The notes under the pieces were generated by a model. That model made no database searches and was not told the DNA's origin. It saw nothing but the letters and a program-made list of their open reading frames with translations. The translations under genes were made by a program, and so were the position numbers. This document shows, in pieces, positions 1 to 7,140 of a stretch of 64,000 nucleotides of DNA. Source of the stretch: a virus; the IMG/VR virus record IMGVR_UViG_3300037231_000129, positions 34,025 through 98,024 of that record; one strand, given 5' to 3'. Position 1 is the stretch's first letter, and each line of letters starts with the position of its first letter.

Positions 1-255
1 CTGCTCCGGCGCCTCGATCTCGAGCACCTGGTTCTCCAGTCGGACCGCCCGGCCAACCGTGATCGTCATCATGCCGGTCCCCAGGGACTTCAGCGCTGGA
101 TCCTTCGCGTCGATCGGTTTCCACCACTTCACGATGATCCAACCCCGTTTCGCTGCCATTTCGGGTATCAGATAGAGTTTTGCCGCCATATCCGGCGGTG
201 ACAACGGCCGCTGGTTGGTGTGAAGCACGGGAGTCCTCGATTTATGCTCGGCCAT
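1..255 (-). CDS. hypothetical protein, C-terminus outside the window
   Basis: Partial gene: the ATG at 255 is inside and the frame stays open to base 1, giving 85 codons. The start is 5 bases after the stop of the upstream gene, so it belongs to the same minus-strand operon. The visible part begins MAEHKSRTPVLHTNQRPL and has a basic, Trp-rich stretch (IIVKWWKPID) followed by beta-like sequence. I do not recognise a family. Confidence 0.6.
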   Translation of the reverse strand, partial: MAEHKSRTPVLHTNQRPLSPPDMAAKLYLIPEMAAKRGWIIVKWWKPIDAKDPALKSLGTGMMTITVGRAVRLENQVLEIEAPEQ

Positions 256-260
256 GACGG

Positions 261-554
261 TCACTTCCTTTGCGGGTAAAGCGGTTGGATATCGATGATG
301 CAGGCAATCGGGATGATCGTCCTGCGCTGGGGGTTGAGACGCATCTGGATGACGTTCATGCGCACCTCTTCCGGCAATCCCGTTGCCCGCCAGACCTCGG
401 TGAAGACGGCGTTCAGATAGGTCACCACGACGGGGCGACGATGCGGGATGGTGAGCCGGAACCGTTCGACCAGTCGCCGCTGTACGTTCGGCGCGGCGGC
501 CGGCGGCGGCAGCATATCGAGCCTGGCCTGCTCAGGAGTATCAGCCGGGCTCAT
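261..554 (-). CDS. hypothetical protein (97 aa)
   Basis: Small protein with no recognised domain. A proline- and alanine-rich N-terminus is followed by VERFRLTIPHRRPVVVTYL and a strongly hydrophobic end (RTIIPIACIIDIQPLY). It overlaps the upstream gene by 14 bases and is followed 5 bases later by the next gene. Tight packing on the same strand is the main support; there is no informative motif. Confidence 0.6.
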   Translation of the reverse strand: MSPADTPEQARLDMLPPPAAAPNVQRRLVERFRLTIPHRRPVVVTYLNAVFTEVWRATGLPEEVRMNVIQMRLNPQRRTIIPIACIIDIQPLYPQRK

Positions 555-918
555 CAGACCGCTCGCCAGTGAACGTACCCGCCTCGATGTCGCCTTTCTC
601 CCGGATGATGCTGGCGAGGTAGCCGACAGCGATGGCGTTGCCGTGTTTGGCCTCCGTGTTCAGTACATCCCAGAGTTCGATCAAGCACATCCCGCGCAGC
701 TCGTTGTCGCGGTCCGCCGGCAGATTTTTCGCATAGCTCAGCATCTGGCTACGAAAGCGCTGCACGCCGGCCGCCCGGCGCCAGTCATCCAATTGGGCCG
801 CGGTTTCGCGAAGAATTTCCGCCAACGGCTTATCCCCCAAAACCCGAGCAGCGGTTCGCAAAAAATCTGTCGTCGGCCACCACGGCTGTGGAAAACGAGA
901 TGGGTTCTTGCGCGTCAT
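541..918 (-). CDS. hypothetical protein (125 aa)
   Basis: Mostly helical, soluble-looking protein with an aromatic N-terminus (FPQPWW) and an acidic C-terminus. Its ATG overlaps the stop of the NDP kinase gene (ATGA-type), so the two are probably translationally coupled. No family recognised. The overlap and even composition make it a real gene; its role may relate to nucleotide metabolism only by position. Confidence 0.65.
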   Translation of the reverse strand: MTRKNPSRFPQPWWPTTDFLRTAARVLGDKPLAEILRETAAQLDDWRRAAGVQRFRSQMLSYAKNLPADRDNELRGMCLIELWDVLNTEAKHGNAIAVGYLASIIREKGDIEAGTFTGERSDEPG

Positions 919-1385
919 CGCCAGCTCAGCACGATGCGCGGGAAGAACAGCGCGATCTCGCGCCTAGCCGCGGTGGCATCCTCCGAGCCATGCGCGACGT
1001 TCTCGGCCACCAGGTTGACGTTGCCGTATTCCGCCCGCAGCGTACCTTTGTCGGCGAAGCCTGGATCCGTGGCGCCCAACACCCCGCGCCACGCTTTCAC
1101 TGCATCGCGGCCGCCGATCACCATGGCGACCACCGGGCCCGACACGCTGTCGACCAGCTGCGGCCAGTAGCGTTTTTTCCTGTGCTCGGAGTACAGATCG
1201 AGGATCTGCTCGCTGGTGAGCGTCGCCGCCACCGCGGTCATGATGATCAGCTTTTCCCGCAGGATACGAGAGAGCACGAGGCCGACCAGATTGGCCCTGA
1301 CGGCATGGCTTTTGATCAGGGCGAAGGTGGTTTCCAGAGCAGCTTCACCGGCCGGCGGCTGCGGGATAAGCAGGTTTGGGATCAT
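915..1385 (-). CDS. ndk: nucleoside diphosphate kinase
   Basis: NDP kinase, which transfers the gamma phosphate of ATP to nucleoside diphosphates and so balances dNTP pools. Family landmarks are present: TFALIK near residue 20 (KSHAV where cellular enzymes usually have KPDAV), YSEHRKKRYWPQLV (65-78), the G-A-T-D-P loop (104-108), GTLR (114-117) and the active-site motif N129-V-A-H132-G-S. Length 156 residues is close to the usual 140-150. I chose ATG 1385, which overlaps the upstream stop as ATGA, over the ATG at 1406. Phage-encoded copies are uncommon. The changed KPD motif and an N-terminal extension of about 15 residues make activity likely but not certain. Confidence 0.9.
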   Translation of the reverse strand: MIPNLLIPQPPAGEAALETTFALIKSHAVRANLVGLVLSRILREKLIIMTAVAATLTSEQILDLYSEHRKKRYWPQLVDSVSGPVVAMVIGGRDAVKAWRGVLGATDPGFADKGTLRAEYGNVNLVAENVAHGSEDATAARREIALFFPRIVLSWR

Positions 1386-1651
1386 GACGATTTCCTTATG
1401 ACGCAACGGCAGTTGGGAGGGGTAGAGGCGGTGGGGTCGACCAGGATCGCGAGATACAGCGGCCCTTCGTCAACGAATGGCCGGGGCATCGGCGCACCGG
1501 TTCGATCATCGCGCCAGACCTTGCCGATCCCGCCGCAGGGATCACACCGCTTGGCCGATAACCGATCCCAGTTGCGGAGCAGGCGCATAGACTCAGGAAC
1601 GAAGGCACCGAGGCCTTGGCAGACCGGGCAGACGAAGACCGCGACGTTCAT
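1382..1651 (-). CDS. zinc-ribbon protein with CxxCxGxG motifs
   Basis: 89 residues. It has two DnaJ-type half-motifs, CPVCQGLG near residue 8 and CDPCGGIG near residue 36, plus a late CRC, so it probably binds one zinc. The start at 1651 overlaps the upstream stop as ATGA; a longer in-frame ORF exists upstream but its extra 54 residues look out of frame. The single DnaJ-like zinc centre suggests a small adaptor or nucleic-acid-binding role, but the function is unknown. Confidence 0.7.
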   Translation of the reverse strand: MNVAVFVCPVCQGLGAFVPESMRLLRNWDRLSAKRCDPCGGIGKVWRDDRTGAPMPRPFVDEGPLYLAILVDPTASTPPNCRCVIRKSS

Positions 1652-1839
1652 GTTCCGTAGATCTCTTTGAGCCGCTTTTCGCTGTAATTGTCCGGATGCT
1701 CGCGGTTCAGTTCTTTCAGCTCTGCGACCGATTTGTTGACGACCCCGGCTATGTCCGCGTCGTCGCACATGAAGTCCCCATGCCAGCAGCATGCACACAA
1801 ACACCTTGAGCATACGATCACCATTCGGTCGTCGTTCAT
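1648..1839 (-). CDS. conserved small Cys-rich phage protein
   Basis: 63 residues beginning MNDDRMVIVCSRCLCACCWHG. The VCSRC...CCWHG...CDDA pattern followed by an Asn/Glu-rich helix and a KEIYGT end resembles a small protein found in many phages and prophages of Proteobacteria; I know of no assigned function. Both ends overlap neighbours by 4 bases (ATGA), which fixes the start at 1839 rather than 1896. Confidence 0.7.
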   Translation of the reverse strand: MNDDRMVIVCSRCLCACCWHGDFMCDDADIAGVVNKSVAELKELNREHPDNYSEKRLKEIYGT

Positions 1840-2126
1840 CGCCGGAATTGCTCCGGAATCGGGGTGCCGTCGGGCATCTGCCCGTTGCGGTACCAATCAG
1901 GGGTTTTGTTGGTGGATTCCAGCCGGCCGGGCGGGTAGCCCGCCTGGGTCAGGCGCCTGTTAAAATCGCCCATTTGCTCGCTTTGGTTCTGGAACACCCA
2001 GGCGACCTCGTTGCGGAATTGCTCGTAACGAGCAGTCAGCTTGAACAGCATGACGATCAGGAGGGTCTCGAGCATGACGGACGCGACGATGACAGCGATC
2101 AGGACGATCCAATCGAATAAGGTCAT
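1836..2126 (-). CDS. small membrane protein with one N-terminal transmembrane helix
   Basis: 96 residues. Residues 5-28 (WIVLIAVIVASVMLETLLIV) form one long hydrophobic segment, followed by a charged, soluble C-terminal domain rich in Arg, Gln and Pro. This is an N-anchored membrane protein topology. It could be compared with small phage holin or spanin components, but nothing in the sequence shows a lysis role and no endolysin gene is adjacent. Confidence 0.7.
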   Translation of the reverse strand: MTLFDWIVLIAVIVASVMLETLLIVMLFKLTARYEQFRNEVAWVFQNQSEQMGDFNRRLTQAGYPPGRLESTNKTPDWYRNGQMPDGTPIPEQFRR

Positions 2127-2127
2127 G

Positions 2128-2346
2128 TCACACCCCCTGTGCTGTGCTGATCTGCGGGCAATCGATCACGATCGGCGCCGGCCGGCCGAGGCAAGGCGCG
2201 TTGCCCTCGGTTGACCAGGGTCGCTCGTAGCAGCGCATGCACCGTCCCATGTAGCTGTGCAAATCGCCCCATAAATGGCCGCTTTTGTCGGACGTTAGGG
2301 CGACAGGGAACCGGGGAAACTCGGACGCGAGTGAATCTTGGCTCAT
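2128..2346 (-). CDS. hypothetical Cys-containing protein (72 aa)
   Basis: Small protein with RCMRCYERPW near the middle and two further Cys residues, suggesting a metal site. The ATG at 2346 shares its A with the stop of the upstream gene (TGATG); the GTG one codon earlier is less likely. No family recognised. Confidence 0.6.
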   Translation of the reverse strand: MSQDSLASEFPRFPVALTSDKSGHLWGDLHSYMGRCMRCYERPWSTEGNAPCLGRPAPIVIDCPQISTAQGV

Positions 2347-2609
2347 CACCCGCTGACCCTTGTCTGATTGTGGTAGATATCGAGCCTGATCTGATTTGCC
2401 GCGATCTGCTCTTCGAGGTTGGTTATCGCCCGCTCAAGCCGCTCCACGATTGCTGGGAAATAACCGATAAGCTTAACGCCATCGCAGATCGTTTGCAGAT
2501 CGATCAGCACCAGGTGGTCTTCCATGATCTGGAATGTGAGATCACGGATCATCCGGAATCGCCACATTTCGTCTGCGCGAGCGCTGTGTGGGTAGAGCTG
2601 AGTGACCAT
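2346..2609 (-). CDS. hypothetical coiled-coil protein (87 aa)
   Basis: Largely helical, with a heptad-like stretch near residues 50-75 (VERLERAITNLEEQIAANQ). The ATG at 2609 shares one base with the stop of the upstream Lar-like gene. No family recognised; an oligomeric accessory protein is the most that can be inferred. Confidence 0.6.
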   Translation of the reverse strand: MVTQLYPHSARADEMWRFRMIRDLTFQIMEDHLVLIDLQTICDGVKLIGYFPAIVERLERAITNLEEQIAANQIRLDIYHNQTRVSG

Positions 2610-2833
2610 CAACCCGTGACCTCTTCCGGGGCGTCGTCATCGATGTGGCGCTCATTCCAAGTTGTGCGCCCCAACGCCAACGTTTCAGCAGCTACGTGAG
2701 GTGCTACCAAGCAAAAATCCGCCACACACGAAACCATGACCTTCTCTGGACCACCCCCATGCCAGGATTCGACCTGGGGAATTTCACCGCACCAGGGACA
2801 CCCTTTGAAGCCTTCGACGACGAAGATCGCCAT
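2609..2833 (-). CDS. Lar-like restriction alleviation family protein
   Basis: 74 residues starting MAIFVVEGFKGCPWCG. It has the layout of the Lar family zinc ribbon: CPWCG, a hydrophobic strand, VSCVADFC and a closing A-x-T...WNERH. Rac prophage Lar lowers restriction by EcoKI, but many phage family members have no tested function. The start at 2833 was chosen because the 13 codons upstream do not fit the family and the ribbon begins shortly after this Met. It lies just downstream of the large terminase. Confidence 0.6.
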   Translation of the reverse strand: MAIFVVEGFKGCPWCGEIPQVESWHGGGPEKVMVSCVADFCLVAPHVAAETLALGRTTWNERHIDDDAPEEVTG

Positions 2834-2887
2834 GTCACTCTCCTGCCTTGAACGGCACACGGTCATAGACACCTTTTCGAACCCGGG

Positions 2888-4423
2888 TCAACGGTTGCCC
2901 CGCGGGCCAGTGACCGGCGCCAGCCCCATCGCCTGCCGCAACGCGTTCTCCGATTCCAGCACCTTCTCGGCCTGCGCCTTCAGGAATTCAAACAGTCCGT
3001 CGGTGCCGTTGATGAACATCGCGAAGCCGGACGCGACCGCGTCGACCTGGTCGTCATGCGCGCCGGTGGGGAAGCTCTGGATTTCTTCCAGGAAGTCCTC
3101 GTTCCAGCCCGCCCGGTAGTAGAAGACATTGCCGGCGGAGGCCTGCGACGCCAGCGGCGAGGCGCGAACCGACTTCGAGCCGGTCGCCGGTTCCCATTTC
3201 ACGGTGTAGCCGGCGAGCTGCTTGACCAGGTAAGCGATCTGGTATTTGCCCGCCTGCGCCGGATCCTGCGGAATGAAGATCGGGATCGATTTACCATCCT
3301 GCGCGGCGGTGGTGCTGATCAAGGTCTCGACGCCGCCGGGATCAAACCGTTCCCGAGTAATGTGGCCGATGATGTAGGTCTTGGTCGCCGGATGAAAACC
3401 GAACTTGCAGCCCACCGTCCAGTCCGGATCGGCGCTGCCCATCTTCTCGGTCGCCGCGAGATCCCATGCCCGTACCCAGATAACGCCGTGCGGGATCGCC
3501 TCGAGCGGCTTGAACCAGGCCCGCTTGAATAGACCACCCTCACGCGGCTGCGGCCGCTGCTGCTGCTGTCCGGCCACCGCATAGCCGTCCTGGCCGCCCA
3601 GGTTCTTCCACAGGCCGTCCAGCACCACCTCTGAGAACTTCTCCGGCCACAACGGCTCGCCCTCGGTGGTGCGCCAGTCGAATTCATGGCGATTGGGGTG
3701 CTTGAGCTCAAATCGCGCCGGCAGCACGACGGTGTAGTAACCGCGGCGGATGCACTCGCCGGCGACGTCTTTGTCATTGATCCGCTGCTGCACCACCATC
3801 GACACGCCGCGCTCGGGGGCGTTGAACCGGCCCGACATGGTTTCAAACCAGAAAATCCGCGCCATGGTGATTTCGGCGGGGCTATCTCCCGAAGTGATGT
3901 CGTGCGGATCATCGAAGATATTGAAATCGCTACCATGTCCGGTTACACCGGTGCCGGGCGACCCTACGAAACGAACCCCGCCTTCGGTGGTCTGGTAGTG
4001 CGTCTTGGTGTTCTGATCGCGCCGGAATCGCACTTCCGGCCATCGGGCCTGATACCAGGGGCTTTCGATCAACCGCCGCGACGCGCTGGCATCCCGGGTG
4101 GCGAGCGGCTGGGCGTAGCTCGCGGTGATGAACTTCGCGGACGGCCACCAGGTCCATACCCAGGCGGGAAACGCCACGCTGCAAAGCAGGGACTTCGAAT
4201 AGCGTGGCGGGATGCAGATGACGATTTGCTGGATGTCGCGACGGGCGGCACGCTGCAGGTGGTAGCAAATGACCCGGATATGCCGGCCGTCTTTGAACGG
4301 CTCTGGATCCATAATGGGCCACGCCATCTTGTAGAAATCGATGAACGATCGTCGGCCGAGCTCGCGTTCGACGTCGATCCGATGGCTCAGGAAATCGATG
4401 GTGTCATTGTCAGTGGCGAGCAT
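2888..4423 (-). CDS. terL: terminase large subunit
   Basis: ATPase-nuclease motor that packages and cuts phage DNA. Seen: a Walker A-like PPRYSKS (about residues 72-78), Walker B-like FNIFDDP (167-173), a coupling region, then the RNase H-fold nuclease with WDLAATE (320-326) and a late GAHDDQVDA. Domain order and length (511 aa) match the Terminase_6/6C type. Start is uncertain: ATG 4423 is used here, but TTG 4459 would add 12 residues and sit directly against the divergent gene at 4460; neither has a good Shine-Dalgarno. The small subunit-like gene is not adjacent but about 7 kb away. Confidence 0.93.
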   Translation of the reverse strand: MLATDNDTIDFLSHRIDVERELGRRSFIDFYKMAWPIMDPEPFKDGRHIRVICYHLQRAARRDIQQIVICIPPRYSKSLLCSVAFPAWVWTWWPSAKFITASYAQPLATRDASASRRLIESPWYQARWPEVRFRRDQNTKTHYQTTEGGVRFVGSPGTGVTGHGSDFNIFDDPHDITSGDSPAEITMARIFWFETMSGRFNAPERGVSMVVQQRINDKDVAGECIRRGYYTVVLPARFELKHPNRHEFDWRTTEGEPLWPEKFSEVVLDGLWKNLGGQDGYAVAGQQQQRPQPREGGLFKRAWFKPLEAIPHGVIWVRAWDLAATEKMGSADPDWTVGCKFGFHPATKTYIIGHITRERFDPGGVETLISTTAAQDGKSIPIFIPQDPAQAGKYQIAYLVKQLAGYTVKWEPATGSKSVRASPLASQASAGNVFYYRAGWNEDFLEEIQSFPTGAHDDQVDAVASGFAMFINGTDGLFEFLKAQAEKVLESENALRQAMGLAPVTGPRGNR

Positions 4424-4432
4424 TGGGTCTAC

Positions 4433-4447
4433 GGTAATGGACCAAAG
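4433..4447 (-). promoter_or_regulatory. candidate shared upstream motif (GGTCCA type), copy a
   Basis: On the minus strand this reads CTTTGGTCCATTACC, just upstream of the terL ATG. Similar sequences occur at 18251, 21251 and 33837 near other gene starts. It may be part of a phage promoter or operator, but this is the most divergent of the four copies. Confidence 0.25.
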
Positions 4448-4459
4448 AGGGGTATCCAA

Positions 4460-4972
4460 ATGTCACACTATACCGGTCCTAATCCGGCGGCGATTAAGTT
4501 CGTGGAAAACGTCCCCGATGAATTTGCGGAGATGTGCCGTATTTCCAATGGGATACTGTATTTGCACATTTGGGTGCCCGGACCGGATTCTGAGAAGCGA
4601 TTTGCCGACACAACCGATCGAGATGCTCAAGTGGACCGCTATCTCGTTGAAACCTTCTTCAAATCTCTCGCCAGCCACGAAAACCCGTTCTGTATGCTTT
4701 GCGACACCCGTTTCCATATCGCGGCACCATCGCTTGAACCACCGCCGCTCGTAAATCCGAACATCTATCCCGTCGCCATTGCGATTTTGCGACCCGATCT
4801 CGATGTCGGAAAGAAGCATCGTGAAATGCCCGCCATTATCAGTGGGATATGCGACGATTGTGCCGGGCGTCATCCCGACCTCTACCAGACTCTGGCCCTT
4901 TTTTATGGTCGCTATTACCTTGATGGGGTCCGGCTGATCGACCGCTCGACACACGAGCCCGGTCATGCCTGA
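4460..4972 (+). CDS. hypothetical protein with two CxxC pairs (170 aa)
   Basis: First gene of the plus-strand operon, with a GAGGGG ribosome site 7 bases before the ATG. It contains CMLCDTRF near residue 79 and CDDCAGRHPD near residue 131, so the two pairs probably form a zinc site around a beta domain. The long antisense frame 4463-4987 was rejected because this strand has the ribosome site, the Cys pairs and an 8-base overlap with the next gene. No family recognised. Confidence 0.75.
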   Translation: MSHYTGPNPAAIKFVENVPDEFAEMCRISNGILYLHIWVPGPDSEKRFADTTDRDAQVDRYLVETFFKSLASHENPFCMLCDTRFHIAAPSLEPPPLVNPNIYPVAIAILRPDLDVGKKHREMPAIISGICDDCAGRHPDLYQTLALFYGRYYLDGVRLIDRSTHEPGHA

Positions 4973-5219
4973 TTCACCTATCCGCACAACACAAGAGACG
5001 ATCGCGATCTACGAGCAAGATTGGCGGGATACGCTTGGCCGCGAAATGACCTTCGAAACATACGTTCAGGGAAGGGTCGATCAAACGATGCTCGATCTTC
5101 AAAAAATCCAGGAAATCCTGAAATGGCTGAGAGCAGGCCCATCAAAGCGATCGCGTATCGAGCACGAAAACAGGCTATTTAGCCGCCACATCGTATTTCC
5201 CGAGGTGAACGATGGCTGA
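4965..5219 (+). CDS. hypothetical protein (84 aa)
   Basis: Charged, probably helical protein (YEQDWRDTLGREMTFETYV, then DLQKIQEILKWL). It overlaps both neighbours by 8 bases, so it is translated as part of the 4460-6671 operon. No known family. Confidence 0.65.
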   Translation: MPDSPIRTTQETIAIYEQDWRDTLGREMTFETYVQGRVDQTMLDLQKIQEILKWLRAGPSKRSRIEHENRLFSRHIVFPEVNDG

Positions 5220-5514
5220 CCGACAATTCTTAGAACAGCTGACCAAACAACTCGCCAACGATGGCAAGCTGATCGAATCCGGCTACGTCGCGATGCGGCT
5301 TCACTGCATGGATCGGGACGCGCCGCCCGACCAGGTGCGGGAAATGCGCATGGCGTTCATGGCCGGCGCGCAACATCTGTTCAGCAGCCTCATGGTTACG
5401 CTGGATCCCGAGCATGAGCCGACGGAGGCGGATATGCGGCGGATGGACCTGATCGACAAAGAGCTTCGCGCGTTCATCCCAGAGTTGAACAAGTGGGTGG
5501 CCGCTCATGGCTAA
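5212..5514 (+). CDS. hypothetical helical protein (100 aa)
   Basis: Begins MADRQFLEQLTKQLANDGKL and continues as amphipathic helices rich in Met (MRMAFMAGAQHLFSSLM). Small all-helical proteins of this kind are common in alphaproteobacterial phages; I cannot name a function. Overlaps both neighbours by 8 bases. Confidence 0.65.
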   Translation: MADRQFLEQLTKQLANDGKLIESGYVAMRLHCMDRDAPPDQVREMRMAFMAGAQHLFSSLMVTLDPEHEPTEADMRRMDLIDKELRAFIPELNKWVAAHG

Positions 5515-5731
5515 ATTTGGGAGCATCTTCGATTACGCTGAGCAGGTCACAATCGATGGCGACCACAGTCTCAAAGCGGTGGTAACTGGCTTTCACTTCG
5601 GTCCGCCGGGCTACGAGATGATCGATGTAGCCTGGATTCACAACGGCGAGCAGAAGACCGCGACGGTCCATGCCTGCCGATTGAAATCGACGCTCAATAA
5701 GCCGCTGCCGCCGGGATACCTCAAGCCATGA
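5507..5731 (+). CDS. hypothetical beta-rich protein (74 aa)
   Basis: Alternating hydrophobic pattern (HSLKAVVTGFHFGPPGYEMI, then KTATVHACRL) suggests a small beta barrel or sheet. It overlaps the upstream gene by 8 bases and the downstream gene by 4. No family recognised. Confidence 0.65.
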   Translation: MAKFGSIFDYAEQVTIDGDHSLKAVVTGFHFGPPGYEMIDVAWIHNGEQKTATVHACRLKSTLNKPLPPGYLKP

Positions 5732-6003
5732 ACGAACCCCTCTACGGCTGGTTCGACAAGGCTGACGCACCACCGGTCTACGAGCCGCCCCTCGACACGC
5801 CCTGCCCCTATTGCGGGCTTCCCTGCACGGACGACGATGTCCGCACCCACAGCTTCGTCAGCCTGGAGCGCCGCGCCGGCAGACGGTCGTATTTCTACCG
5901 CACGCACCAGACCTGCGACGACCAGGCCTCGGAGGGAGAGCAGGAATCCATTTTCAACGGCGTGGTCGAGCAGATCGCCGTGATCGAGGGCGAAGAGCCA
6001 TGA
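5728..6003 (+). CDS. hypothetical zinc-binding protein (91 aa)
   Basis: Contains PCPYCGLPC near residue 25 and a later THQTCDD; the first cluster is a typical zinc knuckle. ATG overlaps the previous stop (ATGA-type), and the next ATG overlaps this stop. One of several Cys-rich small proteins in this operon. Function unknown. Confidence 0.65.
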   Translation: MNEPLYGWFDKADAPPVYEPPLDTPCPYCGLPCTDDDVRTHSFVSLERRAGRRSYFYRTHQTCDDQASEGEQESIFNGVVEQIAVIEGEEP

Positions 6004-6179
6004 CGCAATCCATTCCTCCCGCAAGGCCGGCCAACAACAACGATCGGATTCCCAAGAATTTCATAAGCTTCAGCGATCTCGCGACAGGCATGGGACTAGA
6101 TGAAGACGTTCTTCTGCAACGGCTCGCAAAGATTTTCAGCAAGCGAGACATCCCTGCAGCCGAGGGTGAACCGCCGTAA
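6000..6179 (+). CDS. hypothetical protein (59 aa)
   Basis: Starts at the ATGA overlap with the upstream gene. A Pro/Asn-rich N-terminus is followed by FISFSDLATGMGLDEDVLLQ and a charged helix, which could be a small helix-turn-helix-like unit, but it is too short for a firm call. Confidence 0.55.
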   Translation: MTQSIPPARPANNNDRIPKNFISFSDLATGMGLDEDVLLQRLAKIFSKRDIPAAEGEPP

Positions 6180-6198
6180 CCGAACAGGAGACAAACCC

Positions 6199-6408
6199 AT
6201 GGATTACACGGCCTCCCAGCAGCTTGTCGTCGATGAACGCAACGCGCTGGAAGCAAAGATGACGACGCTGGTGGAGTACATCGCGAACTCGGAAGAATTC
6301 GCGCTGCTGCCTGTCGAAGACCGCGGCCGGCTGCGGATCCAGCTGTCGATCATGCGCCAGTACAGCGACATTCTGTTCGTCCGGATTGACCATTTCGCCA
6401 AGCCATGA
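6199..6408 (+). CDS. conserved small helical phage protein (69 aa)
   Basis: A helical hairpin with the pattern EF.LLPVEDRGRLRIQLSIM followed by MRQYSDIL.RI. This layout is common among small proteins in the early regions of many phages, with no agreed function that I know. The ATG is preceded by AGGAG at the proper distance. Overlaps the next gene by 4 bases. Confidence 0.7.
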   Translation: MDYTASQQLVVDERNALEAKMTTLVEYIANSEEFALLPVEDRGRLRIQLSIMRQYSDILFVRIDHFAKP

Positions 6409-6671
6409 GCCGCGCATCTCACCCTGAAGCCACCGCCGACGAAGTCTTCATCGGCAACATCTGGCGCAGCGATTTCTCGAAGATCGGTTGGAAAACCAAG
6501 CGACTTGGCCGGATCGCTTATGCGAGCGATGGCCGGGAAATTCCCAAGCACCAGGCATTCTCGCCTGTCTTCGCGAGTCGCGAAGAGGTTGAGGCCGCTG
6601 GTGTGGCAATCCCCGATACCGGCGTCATCGATCACTGTTGGCACGGCAAACTGAACTCTCGACCCCTCTGA
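6405..6671 (+). CDS. hypothetical protein (88 aa)
   Basis: Last gene of the plus operon. Beta-like, with DEVFIGNIWRSDFSKIGWKT and RIAYASDGREI segments. It starts at an ATGA overlap. Its 3' end overlaps the end of a doubtful minus-strand ORF, marking the convergence point of two transcription units. Confidence 0.65.
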   Translation: MSRASHPEATADEVFIGNIWRSDFSKIGWKTKRLGRIAYASDGREIPKHQAFSPVFASREEVEAAGVAIPDTGVIDHCWHGKLNSRPL

Positions 6672-6910
6672 AACGGCACGCGGGGATGACGCTGATCACG
6701 CCTGCGACGACGCGCCATCTGATTGCCGAGCTGCGCGCTCAGTGCCGGGAAATGCCGGCGCTGGCGTAGCCGGAATGGGCGTAAGCGGTTCATCGCGCGC
6801 CATGTGGCCGTGTCGACCACGACCATCGTTTCCGGCCATGGGACCTTCCACTGATCCCAGAACGCGTGCAGCGCCGCGTCGATCTCGATGATCATCTGGC
6901 TATCTGGCAT
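6632..6910 (-). CDS. doubtful hypothetical protein, possibly frameshifted (92 aa)
   Basis: The first half (MIIEIDAALHAFWDQWKVPW, ETMVVVDTATWRAMNRL) looks like protein; the second half is an Arg-rich run typical of a wrong frame. One lost or gained base near 6795 would explain this. It follows the neighbouring minus-strand gene by 22 bases. Two in-frame ATGs (6910 and 6895) sit in a short repeat of GCCAGATA units. Confidence 0.35.
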   Translation of the reverse strand: MPDSQMIIEIDAALHAFWDQWKVPWPETMVVVDTATWRAMNRLRPFRLRQRRHFPALSAQLGNQMARRRRRDQRHPRVPFQRGREFSLPCQQ

Positions 6911-6932
6911 TCTGGCTATCTGGCTTTCCGTC

Positions 6933-7127
6933 TCAATGGTTCATCGACGGCCGCGCAGCGCGTCCTGTCGGCGTCAGGCGCACCATTGGTCGCGGCCAGT
7001 TAGAGACCTCGATCAAGCTGTTCATGAGAAGCTCCTGGAACGATCTCCACTCAATAAGCCCATAATCGATGGGCTGCCATTCCGGCGTGATCAGCGCCAG
7101 CACGCGACGCCCCGCCGGCGAGATCAA
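6933..7127 (-). CDS. small winged-helix-like protein (64 aa)
   Basis: Layout: MISPAGRRVLALITPEW, a helix, then VRLTPTGRAA. The last element is the wing found in small winged-helix proteins of phages; the gene at 19509 has a similar ending (LLWLTDAGRR). It may bind DNA, but it is short and has no second motif. Confidence 0.55.
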   Translation of the reverse strand: MISPAGRRVLALITPEWQPIDYGLIEWRSFQELLMNSLIEVSNWPRPMVRLTPTGRAARPSMNH

Positions 7128-7140
7128 ATCTTGCGATGAC

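Noticed and set aside
3686-4459. Plus-strand extension (3686 onward) of the gene at 4460, antisense to terL
   Set aside because: It is a shadow of terL; the true start is ATG 4460 with GAGGGG upstream.
4463-4987. Minus-strand ORF of 174 codons opposite the first plus-operon gene
   Set aside because: The plus gene has a ribosome site, paired Cys motifs and 8-base overlap with its neighbour.
6686-6769. 27-codon plus-strand ORF (MTLITPATTRHLIAELRAQ)
   Set aside because: Plausible sequence but very short and in an unclear convergent zone; not enough support for a feature.
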